The notes: generated from the letters alone by a model not told the origin. DNA of 8,728 nucleotides from Suttonella ornithocola (GCF_001889065.1 NZ_LWHB01000052.1:1-8728), one strand, 5' to 3'. Shown: positions 1 to 6,830, counted from the first letter of the stretch. Numbers and translations: made by a program.

Positions 1-210
1 CAATGCCAGCTTTTCTATAAACGCAGTGATATTCAAGCAATCATTGAAGAGCATGGGCATGAAATAGTTTGGTTACCCCCTTATAGTCCAGACTTAAATC
101 CCATTGAAAAGATGTGAGCTTGGATTAAGCAAATACGCAAAGAATGGCGGATGGATTGTATTGATACTTTATTCTTTTATCTGCTTTGGATTGGGTTGGG
201 CTTTAGATGA
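1..210 (+). pseudogene. IS630-family transposase, C-terminal fragment with in-frame stop
   Basis: Frame 1 from the window edge reads the C-terminal DDE block of an IS630-type transposase: a HGHEIVWLPPYSPDLNPIEKM stretch, then a stop, then AWIKQIRKEW and on to a TGA at 208-210. The NPIE glutamate is the third catalytic residue of the family. The TGA at 115-117 stands where the family has the tryptophan of the NPIE-x-x-W motif, so TGG to TGA is the likely mutation. The N-terminal helix-turn-helix and the first two aspartates lie upstream of the window. A single nonsense change this close to the catalytic motif should abolish activity. Family assignment is secure; the element name is unknown. 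Confidence 0.88.
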
Positions 211-220
211 TTTCACTATA
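1..220 (+). mobile_element. IS630-family element, right-hand remnant
   Basis: This is the 3' part of an IS630-family (Tc1/mariner-like) insertion sequence; the rest lies outside the window. The element appears to end at CACTA (214-218), followed by a TA (219-220) that would be its target duplication, the usual IS630 target. Read inward from the right end, the terminus is TATAGTGAAATCATCTAAA. This matches the ends of the miniature element at 6915-7007 at 17 of 19 positions on each side. Immediately after the TA, the interrupted histidine-phosphatase frame begins. The exact boundary is inferred from the TA rule and from the miniature element; the left end is not visible. Confidence 0.75.
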
Positions 221-825
221 GTCGTACTGATAAGGAGGTTTTTTTAACAAAAAACGGAAAAAAGCAAGCTAAATGGATTGGCGAACATTTTCCTTACATT
301 CCTAGCCATATTTTTGTTTCAGAATTTCCGAGGACACATCAAACTTCTGAACCACTCTCTATGCGATTTAAACTCACCCCTACTATTCGACCAGAGCTAA
401 ATGAATTTTCGCCTTTAGGACTATCGGTATTAGAGGGAATGAACGGTCGTCAGCGCGCTGAAGCTTATGAACATTATTGGACAACCGCTACCCCAGAAGC
501 GCAAATTGGCGATGATGGCGAGGCTTTTGCAAGCCTTAACGAGAGAATTGAAACTTTTTTATCTCGTTTAGAAGATTATCCTAATGAAAGCGTTATTTTT
601 GGACACGGTATTTGGATTAAGGTGCTGGCTTGGAAGTTACTTGGTTTTCCTATTCATGAGCAAGCCGATATGATTAAACTACGCCGCTTTCAGCATGCTT
701 TTCCCACACCAAATTGCGGCGTTTTTTGTTTAGAAATTTTTAATGACACACAAATTGCCTTAAAAGCACTACCAAATCTTACACCACCAAGTGCTCAACT
801 AAGTAGTAGTGGTTGGCATCTCTAA
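221..825 (+). pseudogene. Histidine phosphatase family gene, 5' end removed by the IS630 element
   Basis: The frame is open from just after the IS630 end through to the TAA at 823-825, about 200 codons. Visible family features are LTKNGKKQAKWIGEHFP (normally the segment after the catalytic RHG loop), VSEFPRTHQTSEPL with the conserved arginine of the S-x-x-x-R-x-x-x-T block, and the second catalytic histidine in FGHGIWIKVLAW (His codon 604-606). The RHG or RHA segment that carries the phosphorylated histidine is missing. In the family it lies a few dozen residues before LT-x-x-G, so the IS has removed the start and the catalytic centre. The first in-frame ATG (361) falls inside the fold and would give 154 residues without the active site, so I call this a pseudogene. 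The original role (sugar phosphatase, mutase-like or SixA-like) cannot be told from what remains. Confidence 0.85.
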
Positions 826-839
826 GATCTTAATAAAAT

Positions 840-870
840 AAAAAAGAGACGAAAATATCGTCTCTTTTTT
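840..870. terminator. Bidirectional intrinsic terminator between convergent genes
   Basis: A 12-bp perfect stem (841-852 with 858-869) encloses a 5-base AAATA loop. The GC core is GAGACG/CGTCTC, with an A-run on the left and a T-run on the right, so either strand ends its stem in U's. A840 and T870 can add one more pair. It sits between the phosphatase remnant (plus, stop 825) and the lipoprotein gene (minus, stop at 871), so it serves both. Confidence 0.9.
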
Positions 871-1209
871 CTAATGAACTAATCGTTGATAGCAAGTAGC
901 TACTGTTGGAGGAATTATTTCTATTAGAATATTTGTTCTCGTACGCTCATTTGCTAGTTGTAAAAGCTGACTCGTGCTCATTCTCTTTGCCGCTTCTATG
1001 CTCGCACAATCGCATACTCTGATTTTATAGTCTTGCGCTTTAGCACCTAAAGTTAATTGCGCAAGATGCCATAATTTCTGTTTACCAAGATAACTATGGC
1101 ATTCCTGATTCAGCATCCGAGCCGCTAAAGATTGTGTCATCCCCATATCTTTAGAGCTTGTACAGCCAACAAGTAGAGATAAACTGATTAAGAATAATAC
1201 TGGTTTCAT
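871..1209 (-). CDS. Small putative lipoprotein of unknown function, coupled to aroG
   Basis: A 112-residue protein. I start it at the ATG at 1209-1207 because it then opens with a textbook lipoprotein signal: MK, a hydrophobic run of about 12 residues, and the lipobox LVGC with the lipidated cysteine at residue 16. A longer frame reaching 1278 would put 23 residues overlapping aroG in front of the signal and is unlikely. The residue after the cysteine is Thr, which in a gammaproteobacterium suggests sorting to the outer membrane. The mature part has four further cysteines (about residues 37, 66, 68 and 106), possibly two disulfides, and is otherwise basic and helical-looking. I recognise no domain. 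Its ATG overlaps the TGA of aroG (ATGA at 1209-1206) and no good Shine-Dalgarno sequence is visible, so translational coupling to aroG is likely. The 840-870 terminator closes the transcript. Confidence 0.75.
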   Translation of the reverse strand: MKPVLFLISLSLLVGCTSSKDMGMTQSLAARMLNQECHSYLGKQKLWHLAQLTLGAKAQDYKIRVCDCASIEAAKRMSTSQLLQLANERTRTNILIEIIPPTVATCYQRLVH

Positions 1210-2258
1210 ACTACTCGTTTTTGCGCCGCCTGAGCTAAGCGGGACAATAAGCTTTCTGTTTCTTCCCAACCAATACAAGCATCTGTAATACTTTGTCCAT
1301 AAACCTCTGCTTTACCGTTAACCAATTTTTGGCTACCTGCTACTAGATGGCTTTCAACCATTACCCCAAAAATAGATTGATTGCCTTGTTCAATTTGGTT
1401 AGCTACATCTTCTCCAACTAATAATTGACGCTCATGTTGTTTCAATGAATTTGCATGGCTAAAATCAATCATAATTTTTTCAGGTAGTCCGGCTTTACGA
1501 AGTTTTTCTTCACAATCGGCTACATCTTGCGCACTATAATTTGGTGCTTTATTACCACCACGAAGAATAATATGTGCGTCTTCATTACCAGTTGTTTCTA
1601 CAATAGCTGAGTGTCCAAATTTTGTAACCGATAAAAATGAATGTCCCGCGCGTGCTGAACCAATAGCATCTACAGCAATTTGAATATCACCATTGGTCGC
1701 ATTTTTAAACCCAACAGGACAAGAGAGTCCAGAAGCTAATTGGCGATGCACTTGGCTCTCTGTTGTTCGCGCCCCAATTGCTCCCCAAGCAACCATATCA
1801 GCAATGTATTGTGGCGTAATCATATCTAAATACTCTACTGCTACAGGCATCCCCATTTCATTTAAATCTAATAGTAATTTACGCGCCATCCGCAAGCCAT
1901 CATTGATTGCAAAGCTACCATCTAAAAAAGGATCATTAAGCAATCCTTTCCAACCAACAGTGGTTCGAGGCTTTTCAAAATAAACCCGCATGACAATTTC
2001 TAAGCTTGACTGATATTTTTCGCGCAAAGGTAATAGACGTTTCGCATACTCCAAAGCCAAGTTTGTATCATGGATAGAACAAGGACCAATAACAACTAAT
2101 AGACGCTTATCATCTCCATGTAACATTTGATGAATACTATCTCTTGTATTTTGCGTTGTTTCTGAAGCAACTGATGTCAAAGGAAATTTTTCTAATAACG
2201 CGACAGGTGGAAGCAATTGGCGAATATTTTTAATGCGTAAATCGTCTGTATTTTTCAT
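1206..2258 (-). CDS. aroG: 3-deoxy-7-phosphoheptulonate (DAHP) synthase, class I, AroG-type
   Basis: Condenses phosphoenolpyruvate with erythrose 4-phosphate to DAHP, the cytosolic entry step of the shikimate pathway to Phe, Tyr and Trp. The 350 residues equal E. coli AroG in length and align nearly end to end. Visible motifs are DDLRIKNIRQLLPPVALLEKFP near the N-terminus, GPCSIHD with the metal-binding cysteine at about residue 60, RVYFEKPRTTVGWKG (substrate Arg/Lys), GAIGARTTESQVHR, FSHAN (metal His), VMVESH (metal Glu) and ITDACIGW (metal Asp). All catalytic residues appear intact. The N-terminal extension and the MITPQY region, which form the feedback site in E. coli AroG, are also kept. 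This suggests allosteric inhibition by an aromatic amino acid, but I would not name which one. The start is supported by AGGAGA (2268-2263) four bases upstream. The gene is divergent from the thiolase gene, and its stop overlaps the start of the lipoprotein gene. Confidence 0.96.
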   Translation of the reverse strand: MKNTDDLRIKNIRQLLPPVALLEKFPLTSVASETTQNTRDSIHQMLHGDDKRLLVVIGPCSIHDTNLALEYAKRLLPLREKYQSSLEIVMRVYFEKPRTTVGWKGLLNDPFLDGSFAINDGLRMARKLLLDLNEMGMPVAVEYLDMITPQYIADMVAWGAIGARTTESQVHRQLASGLSCPVGFKNATNGDIQIAVDAIGSARAGHSFLSVTKFGHSAIVETTGNEDAHIILRGGNKAPNYSAQDVADCEEKLRKAGLPEKIMIDFSHANSLKQHERQLLVGEDVANQIEQGNQSIFGVMVESHLVAGSQKLVNGKAEVYGQSITDACIGWEETESLLSRLAQAAQKRVV

Positions 2259-2339
2259 TTTATCTCCTAAAAAAAGTATTTAAATTACCGCATCTGCTGC
2301 TAGGATAATAGCCTATGAGGAAAAATCAAAGGAGTTATT
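2259..2339. promoter_or_regulatory. Divergent intergenic region between aroG and the thiolase gene
   Basis: These 81 bases must hold the promoters of both divergent genes. Clear ribosome sites are AGGAGA on the minus strand (2268-2263) for aroG and AAAGGAG on the plus strand (2328-2334), five bases before the thiolase ATG. GGATAATAG (2303-2311) offers a possible -10 on both strands (GATAAT at 2304-2309 plus; TATTAT over 2310-2305 minus). It sits inside a short dyad, TAGG-7-CCTA (2301-2315). No convincing -35 is seen for either, and I see no TyrR-like box or leader peptide. Confidence 0.4.
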
Positions 2340-3584
2340 ATGAAAAACGATATTGTCATTATCGAAGGTCGCCGAACGCCATTTGTCCGTTCAAATGGTC
2401 GATTTGCTAACCATAGCAACTTAGAATTAGCTATTCATAGCGTCAACGCATTGCTAAATTCAACCCCTCTCCCGCCAGAAAAAGTTGATACGCTGATTTA
2501 CGGACATGTTGTGCTTGATCCTCGTGTTCCACAACTCGCGCGAGAAATTGCTTTACAAACACCGCTTTCAGCTAGCACTAGAGCCGTTTCCCTCAATGAT
2601 AACTGTATTAGCGCATTATCCGCCGCAGAATATGGCGTGTGGACTCTTCAAAATACCAATGCAAAATATGCCATTATTGGTGGTGTAGAAAGTATGAGTA
2701 ATCCAGCATTAGGTTTTAAAGATAGCGCACGTAGAATATTTATGAAAGCGAATAAAGCAAAAACATTTGGCGAGCGTCTAAAAATCTTTGCAAAACTTCG
2801 ACCACATCATTTTGCTCCCCAAGCACCCGGCGTAAAAGAGCCTTCTACAGGTAAATCTATGGGAGAACATTGCGAAGAAATGGTTAAGCAATGGAAAATC
2901 AGCCGAGAAGCACAAGACCAATGGGCATTTGAAAGTCAACAAAAAGCCGCCTATGCAACAGAAGTCGGCTCACTAAAAGAAGAAATTGCGCCACTTGATG
3001 GTCTAACTTTTGATGATACGATTCGCGGTGATACCACACTTGCAAAATTAGCGAAACTCCGCCCAAGTTTTGATAAAAGTTCCGCAGGTAGTATTACTGC
3101 TGGTTCTTCTAGTCCATTAACAGATGGAGCAGCTAGCGTTCTCATGGCTACCAGAGAGACAGCTGAAGCAGATGGATTAAAATCACTAGCGATTATCAAA
3201 GATATGGAGTTTGCAGCTATCGAACCTGATGAGGGACTATTAATGGCTCCCGCATTAGCGGTTCCTAGATTGCTTGCTCGCAATAATCTAACCTTAAATG
3301 ATATAGATTTAATTGAGATTCACGAGGCTTTCGCCGGACAAGTATTATGCAACCTAGCGGCATGGGAAAACGGATGGAAAGAACCTGCCATCGGTAAAGC
3401 AGATCGCTCAAAAATCAATATCAATGGAGGCTCAATTGCTTTAGGTCATCCATTTGCGGCTACAGGTGCTCGAATTTTAACCACGCTTGCTCATGAGTTA
3501 GCTCGACAAAATAAACAATACGGGCTGATTTCTATTTGCGGTGCAGGCGCTACCGCAGGTGCTTTCTTACTAGAAAAAGCCTGA
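2340..3584 (+). CDS. Thiolase family acetyl-CoA acyltransferase, FadI-like
   Basis: A 414-residue thiolase that either cleaves 3-ketoacyl-CoA to acetyl-CoA plus a shortened acyl-CoA or runs the reverse Claisen condensation. The catalytic residues are in place: nucleophilic Cys89 in NDNCISALSA, His328 in EIHEAFAGQ, His370 in GGSIALGHPFAATGAR and Cys400 in CGAGATAGA. GGVESMSNPAL (from residue 114) and SMGEHCEEMVKQW are also typical. The HPFAATGAR block and HEAFA-x-Q resemble FadI, the anaerobic/alternative beta-oxidation thiolase, more than FadA or the biosynthetic AtoB/PhaA enzymes. However, no hydratase/dehydrogenase partner (FadJ) lies in the window, so degradation versus another acyl-CoA role is open. 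The start is fixed by AAAGGAG five bases upstream. A hairpin follows nine bases after the stop. Confidence 0.88.
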   Translation: MKNDIVIIEGRRTPFVRSNGRFANHSNLELAIHSVNALLNSTPLPPEKVDTLIYGHVVLDPRVPQLAREIALQTPLSASTRAVSLNDNCISALSAAEYGVWTLQNTNAKYAIIGGVESMSNPALGFKDSARRIFMKANKAKTFGERLKIFAKLRPHHFAPQAPGVKEPSTGKSMGEHCEEMVKQWKISREAQDQWAFESQQKAAYATEVGSLKEEIAPLDGLTFDDTIRGDTTLAKLAKLRPSFDKSSAGSITAGSSSPLTDGAASVLMATRETAEADGLKSLAIIKDMEFAAIEPDEGLLMAPALAVPRLLARNNLTLNDIDLIEIHEAFAGQVLCNLAAWENGWKEPAIGKADRSKININGGSIALGHPFAATGARILTTLAHELARQNKQYGLISICGAGATAGAFLLEKA

Positions 3585-3592
3585 TAACTTCC

Positions 3593-3612
3593 CGCTCTTC
3601 AACCGAAGAGCG
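3593..3612 (+). terminator. Hairpin after the thiolase gene, possible weak terminator
   Basis: CGCTCTTC (3593-3600), loop AACC, GAAGAGCG (3605-3612): a perfect 8-bp, GC-rich stem just past the thiolase stop. The T-run (TTTTT near 3622) comes about ten bases later rather than at once, so it may be a leaky terminator or an mRNA-stability stem between this gene and the binding-protein gene. Confidence 0.5.
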
Positions 3613-3635
3613 ATATTCCAATTTTTAACAACTAT

Positions 3636-4556
3636 ATGAAAAAAATATTAGTACTATCGCTTCTTTTATATACAACACAAAGTTATGCCGCTGATAAACT
3701 CAGTGTCATGCTTGATTGGTTTGTCAATCCTGACCAAGCACCTTTAATTATTGCGCAACAAAAAGGATATTTTACTGAGCAGAATTTAGAAGTTGACATC
3801 ATAGAACCTTCTGATACCAGTCTTGCTCCTAAAATGGCTGCTGCTGAAAAAGTAGATCTCGCCTTTGATAGTCAGCCACAATTAACGGTTCAACTAAGCG
3901 AAGGACTACCGCTCATTAAAGTAAGTGCTATTATTGATTCGCCTTTAAATAATTTACTAGCGCGTAAAGACAGTGGAATAAAATCACTATCTGATTTTAA
4001 AAACAAAACCATTGGCTACTCAGTCGCGGGATACGATAGCGTCATCCTTGCAGCGATGTTAAAAAATGCTGGACTAAACCTTGATGATGTTAAAACTGTC
4101 AATATTAACTGGGCAATTACGCAATCCTTAAAAAGCCAGCAAACCGATGGCGTAATCGGTGCTTACCGAATATTTGAAAATATTGAACTTGCGCAGTCAG
4201 GTATCGAACCCATTGCTTTCTATCCCGAAAAGCATGGGATTCCACACTATGAAGAAATGATTTTAGTAGCAAATAAAAATAAAAGTAATGATCCACGTTT
4301 TAAACGCTTTAACCTTGCGTTAGAGAAAGCCGTTAACTACATTAAGGAACATCCTGAAGATGCTTGGAATAGCTTTATCAGCTACAAATCAGGGTTAGAT
4401 AATGCACTTAACAAAGCCTCTTGGCAGGCAACCATTCCGCTTTTTGCTAATAATCCTGCTAAACATGATCCAGCACCATACAAAAAATTTAGCCAATTTT
4501 TAAAAGATAATGGACTTACCAAGACACTTATTGACGTTCCGTATTATCAACCATGA
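3636..4556 (+). CDS. Periplasmic substrate-binding protein, ThiY/NMT1-like (pyrimidine precursor of thiamine)
   Basis: A 306-residue ABC-transporter binding protein with a Sec signal peptide (MKK, hydrophobic core, SYA cleavage at about residues 18/19), so periplasmic. LDWFVNPDQAPLIIAQQKGYF (from residue 26) is the signature of the NMT1/THI5-like family, whose members bind hydroxymethyl- or formylaminopyrimidine thiamine precursors. Later segments (AFDSQPQLTVQLSEGLPL, SDFKNKTIGYSVAGYDS, a conserved EKHGIPHYEEMILVANK block) follow the two-lobe fold of such proteins. The exact ligand is inference from the family. No permease (ThiX-like) or ATPase (ThiZ-like) gene is next to it; trpS follows after 83 bases. 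No TPP riboswitch is visible in the 51-base upstream gap. The ATG has only a poor ribosome site (TTAACAACTAT upstream), so expression may rely on read-through from the thiolase transcript. Confidence 0.8.
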   Translation: MKKILVLSLLLYTTQSYAADKLSVMLDWFVNPDQAPLIIAQQKGYFTEQNLEVDIIEPSDTSLAPKMAAAEKVDLAFDSQPQLTVQLSEGLPLIKVSAIIDSPLNNLLARKDSGIKSLSDFKNKTIGYSVAGYDSVILAAMLKNAGLNLDDVKTVNINWAITQSLKSQQTDGVIGAYRIFENIELAQSGIEPIAFYPEKHGIPHYEEMILVANKNKSNDPRFKRFNLALEKAVNYIKEHPEDAWNSFISYKSGLDNALNKASWQATIPLFANNPAKHDPAPYKKFSQFLKDNGLTKTLIDVPYYQP

Positions 4557-4639
4557 TTTAAAATCATATTCACACATTCATTATCAATTATTATTTGATA
4601 AAAACATACCTTTAGATTAAACCAAACTTTGAGATAAAA

Positions 4640-5647
4640 ATGAAAACAAAACGCGTACTTACTGGTATCAATACCACAGGAATTCCACATTTAGGCAATT
4701 ATGTTGGTGCAATTCGTCCCGCAATTATTGAAAGTAAAAATCCTGATTTAGACAGTTTTCTTTTCTTAGCTGACCTCCATGCTTTGATTAAATGTCATGA
4801 CCCCAAACTCATTCATGAATCAACACTTGCAATAGCCGCCACATGGTTAGCCTGTGGTCTAGATCCTGAAAAAGTTGTCTTTTATCGTCAATCAGATATT
4901 CCAGAAATTCCTGAACTAAACTGGATACTAAACTGCGTTTGTGCAAAAGGACTAATGAATCGCGCGCACGCTTACAAAGCTGCTATTGACGCAAACATGG
5001 AAGCCAATAATAGTGATTCTGACCATGGTATTTCCATGGGGCTATTTTGCTATCCTGTTCTTATGGCTGCGGATATTCTGATGTTCAATGCAACACACGT
5101 TCCCGTAGGGCGAGATCAAATTCAGCATTTAGAAATGGCTAGAGATATTGCGGCTCGTTTTAATCATCGCTATCAAGAAGTTTTTACCCTTCCTGAAGCT
5201 GTAGTTGATGACAACGTTGCCTTACTAACTGGCACAGATGGACGAAAAATGAGTAAAAGCTATGGCAATACTATCCCTCTTTTTGAACCAGAGAAAAAAT
5301 TGCGCAAAGCTATTATGAAAATCGTTACCAACAGTCAAGCACCCGGAGAGCCTAAAAATCCCGATGACTCAACGATTTTTGATATCTATCGTGCCTTTGC
5401 AAACGAAGCTGAAATTGCACAAATGCGTACTGCTTATCAAGAAGGCATCAGCTGGGGAGATGCAAAACAAGCATTATTCGAACGAATTAACACCGAATTG
5501 GCTGAACCTAGAGAAAAATATCATGCACTCATTGCTAATCCGAAAGAAATTGAAAACACCCTGCAAAGAGGTGCAGAAAAAGCAAGAGAAGAAAGCCGTC
5601 CATTAATGGCAGATATTAGACAAAAAGTCGGAATTTATACGCTCTAA
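4640..5647 (+). CDS. trpS: Tryptophanyl-tRNA synthetase
   Basis: Charges tRNA-Trp with tryptophan using ATP, in the cytosol. The 335 residues match bacterial class Ic TrpS. The HIGH-type signature is IPHLGNYVGAI (residues 15-25) and the second ATP signature is GRKMSKSYGN (KMSKS at about 203-207). Other conserved stretches are FLADLHAL, ATWLACGLDP, SDIPEIPELNWILN and GLFCYPVLMAADILMF, followed by VPVGRDQIQHLEMARDIA, all as expected for the Rossmann core and tryptophan pocket. GAG at 4631-4633, six bases before the ATG, is a modest ribosome site. The 83 bases upstream are very AT-rich and show no T-box or leader peptide. A long dyad (5662-5710) follows before the tRNA promoter. Confidence 0.97.
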   Translation: MKTKRVLTGINTTGIPHLGNYVGAIRPAIIESKNPDLDSFLFLADLHALIKCHDPKLIHESTLAIAATWLACGLDPEKVVFYRQSDIPEIPELNWILNCVCAKGLMNRAHAYKAAIDANMEANNSDSDHGISMGLFCYPVLMAADILMFNATHVPVGRDQIQHLEMARDIAARFNHRYQEVFTLPEAVVDDNVALLTGTDGRKMSKSYGNTIPLFEPEKKLRKAIMKIVTNSQAPGEPKNPDDSTIFDIYRAFANEAEIAQMRTAYQEGISWGDAKQALFERINTELAEPREKYHALIANPKEIENTLQRGAEKAREESRPLMADIRQKVGIYTL

Positions 5648-5661
5648 TTTTTTCTTTAAAA

Positions 5662-5710
5662 TTTTATCCCCTTAATAAAAGGATTTTCTTTAACACTTAA
5701 GGGGATAAAA
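5662..5710. terminator. 14-bp perfect inverted repeat after trpS, probable terminator
   Basis: TTTTATCCCCTTAA (5662-5675) is repeated perfectly inverted at 5697-5710, with a 21-base loop. On the plus strand the stem ends in A's, so it is not a classical U-tract terminator for trpS. The stem bases themselves carry TTTT, and on the minus strand the stem is followed by TT-rich sequence. It lies in the only gap between trpS and the tRNA promoter, which suggests transcript separation or 3'-end protection. Function is inferred; the repeat itself is plain in the sequence. Confidence 0.55.
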
Positions 5711-5754
5711 AATACTTAAATACCACGTAACTAGAGAAAAAAAGAGAATAAAGC

Positions 5755-5782
5755 TTGCATAGAAATACATATTAGATATAAT
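5755..5782 (+). promoter_or_regulatory. Sigma-70 promoter of the tRNA-Lys genes
   Basis: TTGCAT (5755-5760, -35) and a consensus TATAAT (5777-5782, -10) are separated by 16 bases, and the first tRNA base is 15 bases past the -10. The bases after the -10 are GCGCGCTC, a GC-rich discriminator of the kind found on stringently controlled stable-RNA promoters. An A-rich stretch (5737-5752) just upstream could act as an UP element. Confidence 0.8.
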
Positions 5783-5797
5783 GCGCGCTCTTGAAAC

Positions 5798-5872
5798 GGG
5801 TCGTTAGCTCAGTGGTAGAGCAGTTGGCTTTTAACCAATTGGTCGAAGGTTCGAATCCTTCACGACCCACCA
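5798..5872 (+). tRNA. tRNA-Lys (anticodon UUU), copy 1
   Basis: 75 bases folding as a cloverleaf: acceptor stem GGGTCGT/ACGACCC, D-stem GCTC/GAGC, anticodon stem GTTGG/CCAAT (one G-U pair) around loop CTTTTAA with anticodon TTT, and T-arm GAAGG-TTCGAAT-CCTTC. CCA is encoded. It decodes AAA and AAG. It is the first gene after the promoter at 5755-5782 and is identical to copy 2. Confidence 0.97.
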
Positions 5873-5890
5873 TAAACCCCCTCCTACTTA

Positions 5891-5965
5891 GGGTCGTTAG
5901 CTCAGTGGTAGAGCAGTTGGCTTTTAACCAATTGGTCGAAGGTTCGAATCCTTCACGACCCACCA
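5891..5965 (+). tRNA. tRNA-Lys (anticodon UUU), copy 2
   Basis: An exact copy of the 75-base gene at 5798-5872, CCA included, after an 18-base spacer (5873-5890) with no promoter of its own. The two are therefore almost certainly processed from one precursor. No intrinsic terminator follows: TCTAATTTTAAAAAACCTC leads straight into the ATG at 5985, so the precursor probably continues into the downstream gene. Confidence 0.97.
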
Positions 5966-5984
5966 TCTAATTTTAAAAAACCTC

Positions 5985-6830
5985 ATGAAATCTTCCTTAA
6001 ACCCATTAGTCATTGGTTTAGGTAAAATTGGATCAAGCGTGGTAAATACGCTTGCTCAAAAAAGCATATCCGTCACTGGATTAGCCAGAAATCCCCGAAT
6101 TCATTATCAGCTATTTACTCAAGCAGATTTTATCCAAGCTGACGCAAGCAATCTAGCAAGCAAAACTTTATTCCCTTTTAAACAAATTATAGTTATTGTG
6201 TCACCAGACAAACCTACTCCCGAAGGATATACACAAACATATTTAGCCATTGCTAAACAGCTTTCGGCTTATCATAAACAATTAAAAAACTTAGAGCATC
6301 TAATCTTTATCTCTTCAACCAGTGTATATGGGCAAAATAAAGGCGAATGGGTTGACGAAGAAACTCTCCCATTGCGACCAACCAAAGAAAACTCACAAAT
6401 TCTTTTACAAGCTGAGCGTACCTTTACCGCTGCATTTCAAAATAAAGTCACAATTATTCGTCCAAGCGAAATTTATGGCATGGAACGTCTATATAGAATT
6501 CAACAAATACAAAAAAATAACCATTTCTCTTCTATGGAAGAAAAGTGGACCAATAGAATTATGGATAAAGACTTGATTAATATTATTATTCAAGTTTTGC
6601 TTTCTCCACACCCTAAAGCGCTTTATCTTGCTACTGACTATCAACCTGTAACCAATCTTCAACTAACAAAATGGTTATGTCACCGATTGAAGTACCCTAC
6701 TCCAGAATTTTTCAAAAATCATATCACCAGCAGCGGGAAACGCGTTCACAGTAATATTCCACTTGCATGGCTTCAATATCCTGACTGGAAAAAAGGCTAT
6801 AAAGAGATTTTAGATAAACTTTCTTTTTAA
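5985..6830 (+). CDS. NAD(P)-binding protein of the atypical SDR/epimerase superfamily, YeeZ-like
   Basis: 281 residues. The N-terminus is a Rossmann strand with the dinucleotide motif GLGKIGSS (from residue 11). A FISSTSVYGQNKGEWVDE segment (residues 108-125) and IIRPSEIYG (157-165) are typical of extended short-chain dehydrogenases and NAD-dependent epimerases. EWVDEETLPLRPT followed by a LLQAE helix resembles the YeeZ branch. The usual Tyr-x-x-x-Lys catalytic pair is not evident in the helix after SSTSVYG (it reads TKENSQILLQAERT), so the protein may bind a nucleotide without ordinary SDR catalysis. The substrate is unknown and the neighbours give no clue. The start is 19 bases after the second tRNA-Lys with no clear ribosome site, pointing to co-transcription with the tRNAs and weak translation. 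A hairpin (6850-6870) follows the stop. Confidence 0.8.
   Translation: MKSSLNPLVIGLGKIGSSVVNTLAQKSISVTGLARNPRIHYQLFTQADFIQADASNLASKTLFPFKQIIVIVSPDKPTPEGYTQTYLAIAKQLSAYHKQLKNLEHLIFISSTSVYGQNKGEWVDEETLPLRPTKENSQILLQAERTFTAAFQNKVTIIRPSEIYGMERLYRIQQIQKNNHFSSMEEKWTNRIMDKDLINIIIQVLLSPHPKALYLATDYQPVTNLQLTKWLCHRLKYPTPEFFKNHITSSGKRVHSNIPLAWLQYPDWKKGYKEILDKLSF

Noticed and set aside
361..825. A 154-residue intact gene starting at the ATG at 361
   Set aside because: The phosphatase frame continues upstream to the IS630 end and the ATG falls inside the conserved fold, without the catalytic RHG.
1693..1983. Plus-strand 96-residue frame inside aroG
   Set aside because: It is antisense to a highly conserved part of DAHP synthase, with no ribosome site or recognisable content.
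2951..3283. Minus-strand 110-residue Ala/Ser-rich frame
   Set aside because: It is antisense to the thiolase; its composition reflects the codon pattern of the opposite strand.
3585..3635. TPP riboswitch ahead of the ThiY-like gene
   Set aside because: The gap is only 51 bases and lacks the conserved CTGAGA-type core; it holds the post-thiolase hairpin instead.
4557..4639. Possible regulatory hairpin before trpS (TTATCAA 4581-4587 with TTGATAA 4595-4601)
   Set aside because: The stem is seven pairs, almost all A-T, in a very AT-rich gap; such a dyad is expected by chance, and no T-box or Trp leader features accompany it.
5772..5966. Minus-strand frame with two copies of a VGREGFEPSTNWLKANCSTTEL peptide, looking like a repeat protein
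   Set aside because: It is the antisense translation of the two tRNA-Lys genes, a well-known annotation artefact; the repeat is the tRNA duplication.
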